Shown here piece after piece: positions 24,046-32,847 of a DNA stretch of 64,000 nt. Origin of the DNA: SZUA-36 sp963801195 (GTDB lineage Bacteria > Pseudomonadota > Gammaproteobacteria > Xanthomonadales > SZUA-36); the NCBI GenBank assembly GCA_963801195.1, contig CAWDDX010000005.1:186001-250000 (forward strand), given 5' to 3'. Position 1 is the stretch's first letter; the number at the start of each line of letters is the position of its first letter. A model generated the notes under the pieces. That model was not told the origin of the DNA and made no database searches. It saw only the letters and a program-made list of their open reading frames with translations. Both the position numbers and the translations under genes were made by a program.

Positions 24046-26268
24046 ATGATGGAAATCACAATATGTGGGCGCGGAGGGCAGGGCGGTGTAACGCTGGCCA
24101 AGATAATTGCCTCGGCTTACTTTCTCAAGGGCAAGTACGTACAGGCATTTGGTGTTTACGCCGCGGAACGCTCTGGCGCACCGTTACAGGCGTTTGTTCG
24201 TGTAGACGACGAAGAAATTACCAATCACAACCAGGTTGAACACCCCGACCACATCGTCGTGCTGGATCGTACCCTGATCGCCTCGGGTATGGACGCCGCC
24301 ATGAAACCGGGCGGCTTTATCATCATCAATACGCCCCCGGACAACACCCAGTACGAAGAACATTTTTCCGGACGGAAGGTGGCCACGGTTGACGCTACCA
24401 GCGTCGCGCTGGCCAATGGTCTCGGCACCCGTACCGTGCCGATCGTCAATACCGTTATGGTGGGCGCCATCGGCAAGGTGCTCGGTTTGACCCTGACGGA
24501 AATCCTGGCGGCACTCGAACACCTGAATTTCACCGGTGTCAACAAGACCTGCGCGCGTGAGGCTTACAAACTGGTCGCTACCCGCGTATTGCCGGGTGAA
24601 ATCCACCGGCCACCGAGGAACCCCGTCAAGGTCCGCGTCGCCGACCTGTTCGACGAAGATGTCGGCGGTATGCCAAAGATCAAGACCGGCAGCTGGGCGA
24701 CCGAAAAACCTGAACGGCGCCATCTGACCCCGCCGTGCAACCACATTTGCCCCGCCGGCAACGACGTACGTGGTTTTATCGAAGCGGTGGGTGATGAAGA
24801 TTTCGATCGCGCCCTGGCTGTGCTGCTTGAAACCTCGCCGTTGCCGGCAGTTTGCGGGCGGGTCTGTCCGGCGCCGTGCATGGATAGCTGCAACCGTGCG
24901 GAATTCGACCAGTCGGTCAATGTCAGGGAAGTCGAGCGTGCCGCGGCGCACCTGGGTACCCGACCCGAGCCAAACCAGGCTTGGCGGGAGGAAAAGGTTG
25001 CCGTGGTCGGATCCGGACCTGCCGGGCTCAGCACCGCCTACCAGCTGGCGCGCCTGGGTTACCCGGTCACACTGTATGAAGCGGGTGATGAACTGGGCGG
25101 TGTGTTGCGCACCGGTATCCCGGCCTACCGCTTGCCGCGGGAAGTTCTCGACGAGGAGATCGACTACATACTCGGTCATGGCATCGACGTCCACACCGGC
25201 CAGGCACTGACACGCGACCAGCTGTTGACCCTGAGCCGCGAATACCAGGCCGTATTTATTGCAACCGGTCTGCAGAACGTCAGCGACCTGAACCTGGGTG
25301 ACGAGGCGTCGGTTGAGCCGGTGCAGGGCCTGCACTTCCTCGAACAGGTGCGCAGGGGCGGCACGCGGCTCGACGGCCAGCGTGTCATCGTCATCGGTGG
25401 CGGCAATACCGCCATGGACGCCGCCCGTTCGGCCCTGCGTATCGGCGCTGGCGAGGTGCGCGTGGTGTATCGCCGTACCCGCAATGAGATGCCGGCCATC
25501 CGCGAGGAAATCGAACAGGCTTTGGAGGAGGGCATCCTCCTCGACGAACTGGTAGCGCCGTTGCACCTGCACGATCCGGGCAACGGCCCCGTGCTGACCT
25601 GCCAGGGCATGAAACTGGGGCCGCCCGATGACAGCGGCAGACCCCGGCCGGTCGCGGACACCAGCGCGGAGGCCCGCTTCGATCTGCCCTGTGACCTGGT
25701 GATACTGGCGCTGGGGCAGTCCCAGGATATTTCCATACTGCCGGAAGGTTCGGTGATCAGGGAGGGTGAGGCACTGCTGGGACTCAGTGGCGCCCCGTTC
25801 TTTGTCGGTGGTGATTTCGCCACCAATGCGGGTACGGTTTCGGCCGCTATCGGTTGTGGTCTGAGGGCGGCGCGGCACATCCACCGCACGCTGAGCGGTG
25901 AAGACCTGTTTCCGCCGCCGGAAGCCCCCGTTGCAGATTCCGGGCAGATCAAGTTCCAGCGTTTTGAACACCAGTCCCCTGAAGCGCTTAAAACACTTTC
26001 CCCGGATGTGCGCCGCAGCTGTTTCGACGAAGTGCACCTCGGTTTCCAGGCCGGCCCCGATGGTGCGGGTGCGGTGGCCGAGGCACAACGTTGCCTGAGT
26101 TGCGGGGTCTGTAACCGCTGTGACCGCTGCCTGGAATATTGTCCGGAGGGCATCCTGCGGCGCAGCGACGGCCAGGACGGTTACGTCTTTGACCTTGAAT
26201 ACTGCAAGGGCTGCGGTGTGTGTATGACCGCCTGTCCACGCGGCGCCATTTACATGACGGAATTGTGA
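24046..26268 (+). CDS. 2-oxoacid oxidoreductase gamma subunit fused to NADPH/FAD (GltD-like) and ferredoxin domains
   Basis: 740 residues in three parts. Residues 1 to about 185 are the gamma subunit of pyruvate-ferredoxin-type enzymes (ICGRGGQGGVTLAKI, then FGVYAAERSGAPLQAFV). From about 225, CNHICPAG and CGRVCPAPCMDSC bind the Fe-S clusters of GltD-like proteins; GSGPAGLSTAYQLAR near 320 binds FAD, and GGGNTAMDAARSAL near 451 with VYRRTRNEMPA binds NADPH. A two-cluster ferredoxin ends the chain (CLSCGVC near 682, CKGCGVCMTACPRG near 721). The set equals PadE, PadH and PadF of phenylglyoxylate:NAD oxidoreductase joined in one chain. With the alpha and beta subunits it should turn a 2-oxoacid plus CoA into acyl-CoA and NAD(P)H. 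Confidence 0.88.
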   Translation: MMEITICGRGGQGGVTLAKIIASAYFLKGKYVQAFGVYAAERSGAPLQAFVRVDDEEITNHNQVEHPDHIVVLDRTLIASGMDAAMKPGGFIIINTPPDNTQYEEHFSGRKVATVDATSVALANGLGTRTVPIVNTVMVGAIGKVLGLTLTEILAALEHLNFTGVNKTCAREAYKLVATRVLPGEIHRPPRNPVKVRVADLFDEDVGGMPKIKTGSWATEKPERRHLTPPCNHICPAGNDVRGFIEAVGDEDFDRALAVLLETSPLPAVCGRVCPAPCMDSCNRAEFDQSVNVREVERAAAHLGTRPEPNQAWREEKVAVVGSGPAGLSTAYQLARLGYPVTLYEAGDELGGVLRTGIPAYRLPREVLDEEIDYILGHGIDVHTGQALTRDQLLTLSREYQAVFIATGLQNVSDLNLGDEASVEPVQGLHFLEQVRRGGTRLDGQRVIVIGGGNTAMDAARSALRIGAGEVRVVYRRTRNEMPAIREEIEQALEEGILLDELVAPLHLHDPGNGPVLTCQGMKLGPPDDSGRPRPVADTSAEARFDLPCDLVILALGQSQDISILPEGSVIREGEALLGLSGAPFFVGGDFATNAGTVSAAIGCGLRAARHIHRTLSGEDLFPPPEAPVADSGQIKFQRFEHQSPEALKTLSPDVRRSCFDEVHLGFQAGPDGAGAVAEAQRCLSCGVCNRCDRCLEYCPEGILRRSDGQDGYVFDLEYCKGCGVCMTACPRGAIYMTEL

Positions 26269-26286
26269 GCAGAGAGGAAATTCGAA

Positions 26287-27459
26287 ATGGCTAGAACGCT
26301 TGCAACCGGGAACAACGTGGCGGGACACGTACTGGCGCTGGCCGGCGAAGCCAACCGCGGCGGGCGTGGCTGCTGCTCGGGGGCCTATCCGATCACGCCG
26401 CAGACCGAGATCATTGAGTTCCTGTCCGCTTTCAAGTTCAACAAGGGCCGGGTCGTGCTGGTCGAATCGGAACACAGCGCCATGGGTGTGTGTATCGGCG
26501 CGGCGCTGGCCGGCGCACGCACCTTTACCGCCAGTTCGTCAAACGGCCTGGCCTACATGACCGAAAATATTTTTGCCGCCGGCTTTTATCGCCTGCCCAC
26601 GGTCATGATAGCGGTCAACCGCACGCTGGGTCCGCCGTGGAATATCTGGGTGGACCAGGGCGACAGCCTGATGATGCGTGACGCCGCCTGGCTGCAATTT
26701 TACTGCGACAGCCACCAGGACCTCGCCGATACCATCCTGCTGGCGTTCCGGGTGGCGGAGGATCACCGCGTCATGCTGCCGGTGATCGTGGCGATGGACG
26801 GTTTTGTGACCTCGCACACGCAGATGGTTGTCGACCTGCCGACACAGGAACAGGTCGATACGCTGCTGCCGCCGTGTGAAATACCCCACCGCCTGAAACA
26901 CGACCATCCGTCGACCTTTGGCGGCATGACGTTTTCAAGCGAAACCGAACACCACCGTTACGCCATACAGCACTCGATGGAACAGGTTTTCCCTGTACTG
27001 GAGGAGGCCCGTGACCAGTTCGAAGATGTCTTTGGCCGGCGTCCGGCCGGCGTGCTCGAAGCGTTTGATACCGAAGACGCCGAAACCATACTGGTGGCCT
27101 GCAATACCATGGCGCGGACCCTGCACAACGTGGTCAAGGCGCGGCGTGCGAAGGGCGAAAAGGTCGGCATGATTCGTCTGAAACTCTTCCGGCCCTTCCC
27201 GCGGGAGCAGTTGCTCGCGGCCATCGGACCGGCCACGAAAGTCGGCGTACTCGACCGTAACCATTCGCCGGGTTCGGGCGGCATCTTCTGGCAGGAAATC
27301 GCCACGACACTCAGGCAGCGCCCCGATGTCCTCCTGCAGGATTACCTCGTTGGCCTGGGTGGCGGTGATGTGACACCGGAAAACATCAACGCGATCATCG
27401 ACGATCTGAACCGGCGCACCACTGCGTCGGACCCGGAATGGAAGGACACTTCAACATGA
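26287..27459 (+). CDS. 2-oxoacid:acceptor oxidoreductase alpha subunit
   Basis: 390 residues. CSGAYPITPQTEIIEFL near residue 32 and LVESEHSAMGVCIGAALAGA near residue 58 mark the pyrimidine-binding and TPP-contact domain of this family; ASSSNGLAYMTE and the C-terminal domain II (GMIRLKLFRPFPREQL, then VLDRNHSPGSGG) follow. It forms the active enzyme with the beta subunit (start overlapping its stop) and the fused gamma/FAD/ferredoxin subunit 18 bases upstream. Its size and style are close to PadG/PorA-type alpha chains. The 2-oxoacid (pyruvate, phenylglyoxylate, branched or other) cannot be fixed by eye. Confidence 0.88.
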   Translation: MARTLATGNNVAGHVLALAGEANRGGRGCCSGAYPITPQTEIIEFLSAFKFNKGRVVLVESEHSAMGVCIGAALAGARTFTASSSNGLAYMTENIFAAGFYRLPTVMIAVNRTLGPPWNIWVDQGDSLMMRDAAWLQFYCDSHQDLADTILLAFRVAEDHRVMLPVIVAMDGFVTSHTQMVVDLPTQEQVDTLLPPCEIPHRLKHDHPSTFGGMTFSSETEHHRYAIQHSMEQVFPVLEEARDQFEDVFGRRPAGVLEAFDTEDAETILVACNTMARTLHNVVKARRAKGEKVGMIRLKLFRPFPREQLLAAIGPATKVGVLDRNHSPGSGGIFWQEIATTLRQRPDVLLQDYLVGLGGGDVTPENINAIIDDLNRRTTASDPEWKDTST

Positions 27460-28367
27460 GCGCGGTCACCCCGTCCAAACCCTATGAATCACACCTGCTG
27501 CGGCCCGGCAATACCAACTGCGCCGGCTGTGGTATGTCGATCGGCCTGCAATGGCTCGACGAGGCGCTCGGCGACGAAAAACCGGTGCTGGCCATCCCGT
27601 CCTGCTGCGGTATCGTCACCGCGGGCGCGTTCCCGACCAGTGGCTATGGCGTGCCGACCGCGGCGACCACCTTTGCCAGTTCGCCGGCGGTGGCCACGGG
27701 TATTTCCGCCGTGTCCGCCATGAACGGTATCGACAACCCGGTGATCTGCTGGGCCGGCGACGGCGGCTCCTATGACATCGGCCTGGCGACCCTGTCAGCC
27801 GCGGCCGAGCGCAATGAAGACATCATTTACATTTGCTACGACAATGAAATCTACGGCAATACCGGTGGCCAGCGCAGCGGTGCGACGCCCGTGGGCGCCG
27901 TTACCAGCACCACGCCCGCGGGTAAGCCTGAACGCAAAAAGGACCTCATGGCCATCATGGCAGCGCACCGGATTCCGTATGCAGCGACGCTGTCGATCGG
28001 TCACCGCGAGGACTTCCTGCGCAAGGTCAGGTACGCCCGCTCGGTGAAAGGATTCCGTTTCCTGCTGATGCTGTCACCCTGCCCGACCGGCTGGAAGTCG
28101 GAACCCGACCAGAGCACCGAACTGATCGAACTCGCGGTGCGCAGCGGACTGTTCCCGCTCTACGAGATTTTTGACGGCTGCCGCTACCGGATCAACCAGC
28201 GCCCCGACGGCACCGGCATAGACACCTACATCAACCAGCAGCGCCGCTTCCGCCAGGTTTGGAACAACGCCGATGCGCTGCAGGCTTTCATCGACGCCCA
28301 GTGGCAATACCTCAATGGCATGGCGGCGGTATTCCCGGCAAAAGATGCGGGCCGGGGCCCAGGCTGA
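27456..28367 (+). CDS. 2-oxoacid:acceptor oxidoreductase beta subunit (TPP binding)
   Basis: 303 residues. The start at 27456 overlaps the alpha stop as ATGA; an ATG at 27438 would add six residues. NTNCAGCGMSIG near residue 25 and CCGI bind the proximal Fe-S cluster, and GDGGSYDIGLATLSAAAER with YDNEIYGNTGGQRSGATP is the Mg-TPP site. This is the catalytic thiamine subunit; it has no extra ferredoxin domain, since the clusters reside in the fused first subunit. It ends the operon, followed by a strong terminator. Confidence 0.9.
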   Translation: MSAVTPSKPYESHLLRPGNTNCAGCGMSIGLQWLDEALGDEKPVLAIPSCCGIVTAGAFPTSGYGVPTAATTFASSPAVATGISAVSAMNGIDNPVICWAGDGGSYDIGLATLSAAAERNEDIIYICYDNEIYGNTGGQRSGATPVGAVTSTTPAGKPERKKDLMAIMAAHRIPYAATLSIGHREDFLRKVRYARSVKGFRFLLMLSPCPTGWKSEPDQSTELIELAVRSGLFPLYEIFDGCRYRINQRPDGTGIDTYINQQRRFRQVWNNADALQAFIDAQWQYLNGMAAVFPAKDAGRGPG

Positions 28368-28457
28368 CCGAATACAAGACTGGGATTAAAACTGTCAATT
28401 CTTACAGTATTAAAAATCTGGCGGCGATAGATAATTAAGTCAATGCAGGGGACAAGC

Positions 28458-28497
28458 AAACCTGCCCGGTTTCTGATCAACCGGGCAGGTTTTTTTA
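28458..28497. terminator. bidirectional terminator between convergent genes
   Basis: AAACCTGCCCGGTT and AACCGGGCAGGTTT form a 14-base stem with a seven-base loop, followed by a T run. It ends the oxidoreductase operon on the plus strand and the nuclease gene on the minus strand. Confidence 0.85.
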
Positions 28498-28499
28498 AT

Positions 28500-31400
28500 T
28501 CAGGGCAGCTTCATCAGCTCAACCCAGTCCTCCATCTCGCCGAGGCTGCAGCCAAACTTCAAGTGACCCTTGCCCAGTTCCTGCTCAACGACGATCTGTT
28601 CGCAGGAACACCCGGCCGTGTCAAAGATATCGAAGGTAGCCTTGGGGCCTTTACCCTTTGGATCGCTGGTATCGAATATCCGGTCATCATCGGTCAGGGC
28701 AAAACTATTCGTCCGCAGTTCCACGGTCGGAGCGCCTTCGGGAATCACCGTGCCCGGGCAATAATCGGCGTCGTCGGTCACACCGTCGCCATCACTGTCT
28801 TTCACCAGGAACAGCACCAGGCCGTCGTGATCCGATGAGCGCAACGGCGTGCTGTCGTCGTTGATCAGGTCAACGGCGGCATCGCTGTTGCCACGGCCAA
28901 ACTGGAAGTCACGCACCAGTTCGTCAAGGCCGCTGCTGGTCAGGGCGTGATCCAGTGCCTGGCCGTTACCCTGGAATACAAACGAGTAACGCTCACCGGC
29001 ATCGATCATCAGCACCTGGTCGAGCAGGTCGGGGCTGACGTTGTCGGTACACGGGTTGGTCTCACAGACCAGGTTCTCGCCGGGTGTGACACTGCCTTTC
29101 ATGAAGCCGGTCACATCGACATAGCCGTCGGTAAACTCGTAGGCGTTGAAGTCACCCGCCAACACCAGGTTGATGTCCGGGTTGGCGTCCTGCAACGCCT
29201 GCACGTTCACGGCGACGAACTGCGACTGTTCCAGGCGTTTCTGCCTGACCCGGTCCGAGGTTTCGATGCTGCTCAGTGAACGGCCGTGGATGGCCATGAC
29301 GGCGATCGGGAAGTCACTGCCGTCCGCAACCTGGCGGCCTTCCAGCAACAGCGGTGGACGGTCGTTCAACAACGAACCGTCAACGCTCAGCTGTTCATAA
29401 CGGCCCAGTTGCGTGACCTTGTCGACCACCACGCTGTCGCGTACCAGGAAACCGACATCGATACCGCCGATGTCATTGCCTTCTTCGAGGTAAGGCGTGT
29501 AATGCACCGTGCCATCGTCGGCCATGATCGTGTCGGCGAGGTCCTGCAGCACCTTGAGACTCTCCACTTCACTCACGGCGAGGATATCCGGCGCGTTCAG
29601 CACACCACGGATATAGGACGAGAACTTGGTCAGGCGGCGGGCGTATTCGTCCGTGTCGAGCACCGCGTCATCGGTGACCGTGAGCACGATGTCGGTGTCC
29701 GGATCACGCACAATGATCGGGGCATCGTCGATGTCGTCGAACAGGCGGTACAGGTTCAGGGCGCCGACCGTCATTTCCGCAACGTCGCGGGTCCTCACGG
29801 GCACCGGCAGCGGCGCCGGGTTCACGCTCAACGATGACGGCCAGAACTCGTAACCGCCAAACTCGTAGCCGATCGCACCGGTGGCATCGAAAGAAGAACC
29901 CGCCGGAATGATCTGGTTGGGCAGGCCAAGCTTGTCCGGATCCAGTTCAAACACTTCCGGGTTGCCGTCCCATTCGGGATAACCGGCAAGACCCGGGAAC
30001 TCGATACCGGGTTCACGGTAGGTGCGCGTGCCCGCCGCTGTGATATAAACTTCCGCGATCGGATCGGTTCCAAAACCCTGGTTGGAAGCGGTCACGGTGC
30101 CGCCGGTAATCTGCACCAGCATACCCTCGTAGCACTCGAACTCGATCGAACAGCTTGGCGCCATCGGGTTGGGCGACGGCACGCTGTCGTCAAATACCGT
30201 GGCTGCCGGCAACGGATTTCCACTGCTGGTTATGCTGATCGATGAGCCTGCAGCAAACTCGGTAAAGTCGAAGAACTCCGTGACACTGCCGGATACGTCC
30301 ACCTGGTCACCCACGGCTACCGCGGGGGCGCCGCCGGTAAATACGAAGATACCGTTGGAGGTGTCCGCATCGGCGTCCGCGCGGGCGTCAGGGGTTTGCA
30401 TGAAGAAACCGTCGGTTCCGACTGCGGTGACGGTGTTGTCCGTGGTTGCGATGCCCTGGCCCGCGAAGGGTGAGGTGCTGCCACTGCCCTGGATCTCGTA
30501 GATTTCCAGCAAAGGACCGGTGGCTGTGCATGCGTCTGTCAGCGAGGTATTGCCAACACCGGGGGTGATGCAGGAGAAGACGAAATCCGCATTGTTCTGG
30601 TCGGTATCCATTCCATTCGGGTAACGCGAGATGCCCTTGTTGTCCTGGCCGGTGCTGCCCGAGTCACTGAGGCCGGCGCCCGAACCTTCGGTGTAAGGCG
30701 CCGCGGTATCACCCTCGTAACTGACGCTGTCGAGCACCACGTCCTCCCTCATCAGGGCAACCGCATCTGGCGCGCCGTTTTGTATGGAACCAATGCTGTC
30801 GAGATCGCAGTTGGCCACGGTGGCGGCGTTGGCACAGACCACGAAGTAGTCGCCGGCGCCGAGCGCAATCGCAGGCAGGGCAATCGTCTGGTATGTCGTG
30901 CCATTTGAGCCATTCACCAGCACCAGGCTGACACCGTCGAGATCGGCGGGCGAGTTACCTGCATTGATGATTTCTACGAATTCCGCAGTATCTGAGCCGG
31001 GTTGATCATAGTCGACTTCGTTGATGCGCAGTGGCGGCGGTGTCGGGTCAACACAATCGGTATTCTCCGGGCTATTGGCGAATCCCGGCGTAATACAGCG
31101 TTGACTGAAATCCACGTTATTGACATTGCTGTCGGCACCGTCCGGTATGCGGCTGATGCCAAGGAAAGGTGCGGATGACGAATCCGCAAGACCGTCGCCG
31201 CTTGTTTCTGTATAGGGTGCGGCCAGGTCCCCCTCGTAACTGACCGTATCCACCAATGTCGTACCGGCATACAGCGCAACACCATCCGGCGAACCATTTT
31301 GTATCAGGTTGGTGTCGGGGCTGACATCCAGATCGCAGTTATAGACGTTGCCGGCATCGCCACAGACGACGTAATAACCACCCGCCGGGAGCACAACCGA

Positions 31401-32495
31401 AGGCAGATCGATGGTCTTGTAAGGCGCATCGCCGTTGCCATTGACCAGCACCACTGAATAACCCGCGAGGTCAACGGGTGTGGCGCCCTTGTTCAAAATT
31501 TCGACAAACTCGGCAGCATCGGTACCGGGTTGGTCATAATCGATCTCATTGATCACCATTTCCGCCGCAGCTACGAGGTTGGTATCAAAACCGAACTGGT
31601 AATCGGAAGCCATGTTATCGGCGGTCCCATCCTGGTCGGCGACCTGTAAAGCGGTGATGTCAACCGTACAGTTTTCGTTCAGGACGAAATCGACATCCGG
31701 GTCCAGGTTAAAGGTTTGCGGACCACCGGAGAGTGTTGCGGTATGTCCGCCGGTGCTGCTGCAGTTGATGGCAAACCAGGGGTCGGTAACGGTGACATCT
31801 TCGCTGAACGAGATGGAAATATCGGCATTGACCGCCACGCCGGTGCTGCCATCGGCTGGCGTGGTGCTGGTGACGGTCGGTGCAAAATCGACAACAGAAC
31901 AGATGTTCGCCGCCCCGGGTGTGCCGAGGTCGCCATCACCGAATGGGGTGGTTGCCGTACACCAGTTACTGCCAACATTATTGTCCAGGGCCGGATCCTG
32001 TAAAGACATCGACGCACCAGTCGGGTCAGGGAAGCCGGGCCCCCCGTCCCAGTTCACGCGGTCGATCTCTACCAGCGATCCGTCCAGCAAAACCAGCTCA
32101 TCTCCGCCATTTGCCAAGGCGATGGAGGCATACTGGTAATCAACTGTCACGCCGCCATTGTTAGCGCTATTGGCGTCGACACCCAGGACCAGGTAACCAC
32201 CCGCCGGCACCACCAGTGGACCGCCGTTATTGATGACATGACTGTCGGTGTCGTCGTCCTTTATTGTCCAGCCATTGATGTCCACGGGTGCGCCATCGGG
32301 GTTATAAAGCTCAAACCACTCCCCATTCGCATCTGCCACTACCGCCGGGTTCTGCATGATTTCGTTGATGACAAGTCCGGCAAATGCAGGTCCCGTAAAA
32401 AACATCATCAAAACACCCAGGAGTCCCATGCGGTGCTTTAGCGTAATAAAATTCGGTAGGTGACGGGTCAGGTATTGCTTGAGTGGATGCTGCAT
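28500..32495 (-). CDS. secreted multidomain lamin-tail/ExeM-type extracellular nuclease
   Basis: 1331 residues with an N-terminal signal (MGLLGVLMMFFTGPAFAG after a basic stretch). Three lamin-tail domains (LVINEIMQNP, MVINEIDYDQPGTDAAEFVE, LRINEVDYDQPGSDTAEFVE; about residues 40-195, 312-480, 490-650) surround a Big_5-like Ig domain (STTPADGSTGVAVNADISIS). An OB-like ExeM/NucH segment follows, and from about 890 an endonuclease/exonuclease/phosphatase fold with LAVSEVES, LAGDFNAYEF and SSDHDGLVL as metal and catalytic sites. A calcium-type DSDGDGVTDDADYCPGT repeat and a short tail end it. It is probably an extracellular DNase for phosphate or nucleoside scavenging or biofilm turnover. AGAGGAAA precedes the ATG. 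Confidence 0.87.
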   Translation of the reverse strand: MQHPLKQYLTRHLPNFITLKHRMGLLGVLMMFFTGPAFAGLVINEIMQNPAVVADANGEWFELYNPDGAPVDINGWTIKDDDTDSHVINNGGPLVVPAGGYLVLGVDANSANNGGVTVDYQYASIALANGGDELVLLDGSLVEIDRVNWDGGPGFPDPTGASMSLQDPALDNNVGSNWCTATTPFGDGDLGTPGAANICSVVDFAPTVTSTTPADGSTGVAVNADISISFSEDVTVTDPWFAINCSSTGGHTATLSGGPQTFNLDPDVDFVLNENCTVDITALQVADQDGTADNMASDYQFGFDTNLVAAAEMVINEIDYDQPGTDAAEFVEILNKGATPVDLAGYSVVLVNGNGDAPYKTIDLPSVVLPAGGYYVVCGDAGNVYNCDLDVSPDTNLIQNGSPDGVALYAGTTLVDTVSYEGDLAAPYTETSGDGLADSSSAPFLGISRIPDGADSNVNNVDFSQRCITPGFANSPENTDCVDPTPPPLRINEVDYDQPGSDTAEFVEIINAGNSPADLDGVSLVLVNGSNGTTYQTIALPAIALGAGDYFVVCANAATVANCDLDSIGSIQNGAPDAVALMREDVVLDSVSYEGDTAAPYTEGSGAGLSDSGSTGQDNKGISRYPNGMDTDQNNADFVFSCITPGVGNTSLTDACTATGPLLEIYEIQGSGSTSPFAGQGIATTDNTVTAVGTDGFFMQTPDARADADADTSNGIFVFTGGAPAVAVGDQVDVSGSVTEFFDFTEFAAGSSISITSSGNPLPAATVFDDSVPSPNPMAPSCSIEFECYEGMLVQITGGTVTASNQGFGTDPIAEVYITAAGTRTYREPGIEFPGLAGYPEWDGNPEVFELDPDKLGLPNQIIPAGSSFDATGAIGYEFGGYEFWPSSLSVNPAPLPVPVRTRDVAEMTVGALNLYRLFDDIDDAPIIVRDPDTDIVLTVTDDAVLDTDEYARRLTKFSSYIRGVLNAPDILAVSEVESLKVLQDLADTIMADDGTVHYTPYLEEGNDIGGIDVGFLVRDSVVVDKVTQLGRYEQLSVDGSLLNDRPPLLLEGRQVADGSDFPIAVMAIHGRSLSSIETSDRVRQKRLEQSQFVAVNVQALQDANPDINLVLAGDFNAYEFTDGYVDVTGFMKGSVTPGENLVCETNPCTDNVSPDLLDQVLMIDAGERYSFVFQGNGQALDHALTSSGLDELVRDFQFGRGNSDAAVDLINDDSTPLRSSDHDGLVLFLVKDSDGDGVTDDADYCPGTVIPEGAPTVELRTNSFALTDDDRIFDTSDPKGKGPKATFDIFDTAGCSCEQIVVEQELGKGHLKFGCSLGEMEDWVELMKLP

Positions 32496-32581
32496 TTTGT
32501 TTCCTCTGAATTGGAAGTACTAAAATGGCCAGTCCTGAAAAACGAAATTTTCCAGTGGGTGATGGCTGAAATTGATATAAA

Positions 32582-32622
32582 AGTTTACCGCATATTTGTG
32601 CAGGACGTCAGCACGGTAAACT
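32582..32622. repeat. inverted repeat AGTTTACCG / CGGTAAACT
   Basis: Two perfect nine-base arms separated by 23 bases that include TTTGTGCA. It may be an operator pair or an RNA hairpin in the leader of the nuclease gene. Confidence 0.45.
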
Positions 32623-32645
32623 GAAATTGTGATAGACGTGTGACA

Positions 32646-32681
32646 TTGCACAAAAAACCAATGGCTTGCCGGTTTGTGCAA
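32646..32681. repeat. inverted repeat TTGCACAAA / TTTGTGCAA
   Basis: Two perfect nine-base arms, 18 bases apart. The right arm core recurs at 32595-32602, so three sites with one core lie between the divergent secreted-enzyme genes; a regulator may control both. Confidence 0.45.
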
Positions 32682-32847
32682 AATTTGAAAATTGGTGTAT
32701 ATATTAAACTATGAAAGTAGCTTCTTTCATGTCATTCAAAGTCCTGTTCCCCGTACCACATGGGACACAATCGCAGATCGTGTCAGATGGGTGGGTTTCC
32801 AGGAAAACGCCCGTTGCCGTTTGTTCGGCTCTACATAATTTTAGGAG

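Larger units (their letters stand above)
32496..32847. other. divergent intergenic region with two inverted repeats
   Basis: 352 bases between two secreted-protein genes. It contains a 9-23-9 inverted repeat (32582-32622), a 9-18-9 inverted repeat (32646-32681) and a further TTTGTGCA at 32595-32602. The sequence is AT-richer than its surroundings. No gene or RNA was recognised. Confidence 0.5.

Noticed and set aside
24184..26475. Long minus-strand open frame of 763 codons
   Set aside because: It is antisense to the fused oxidoreductase subunit, with no family motif and no ribosome site; long antisense frames are common at this GC content.
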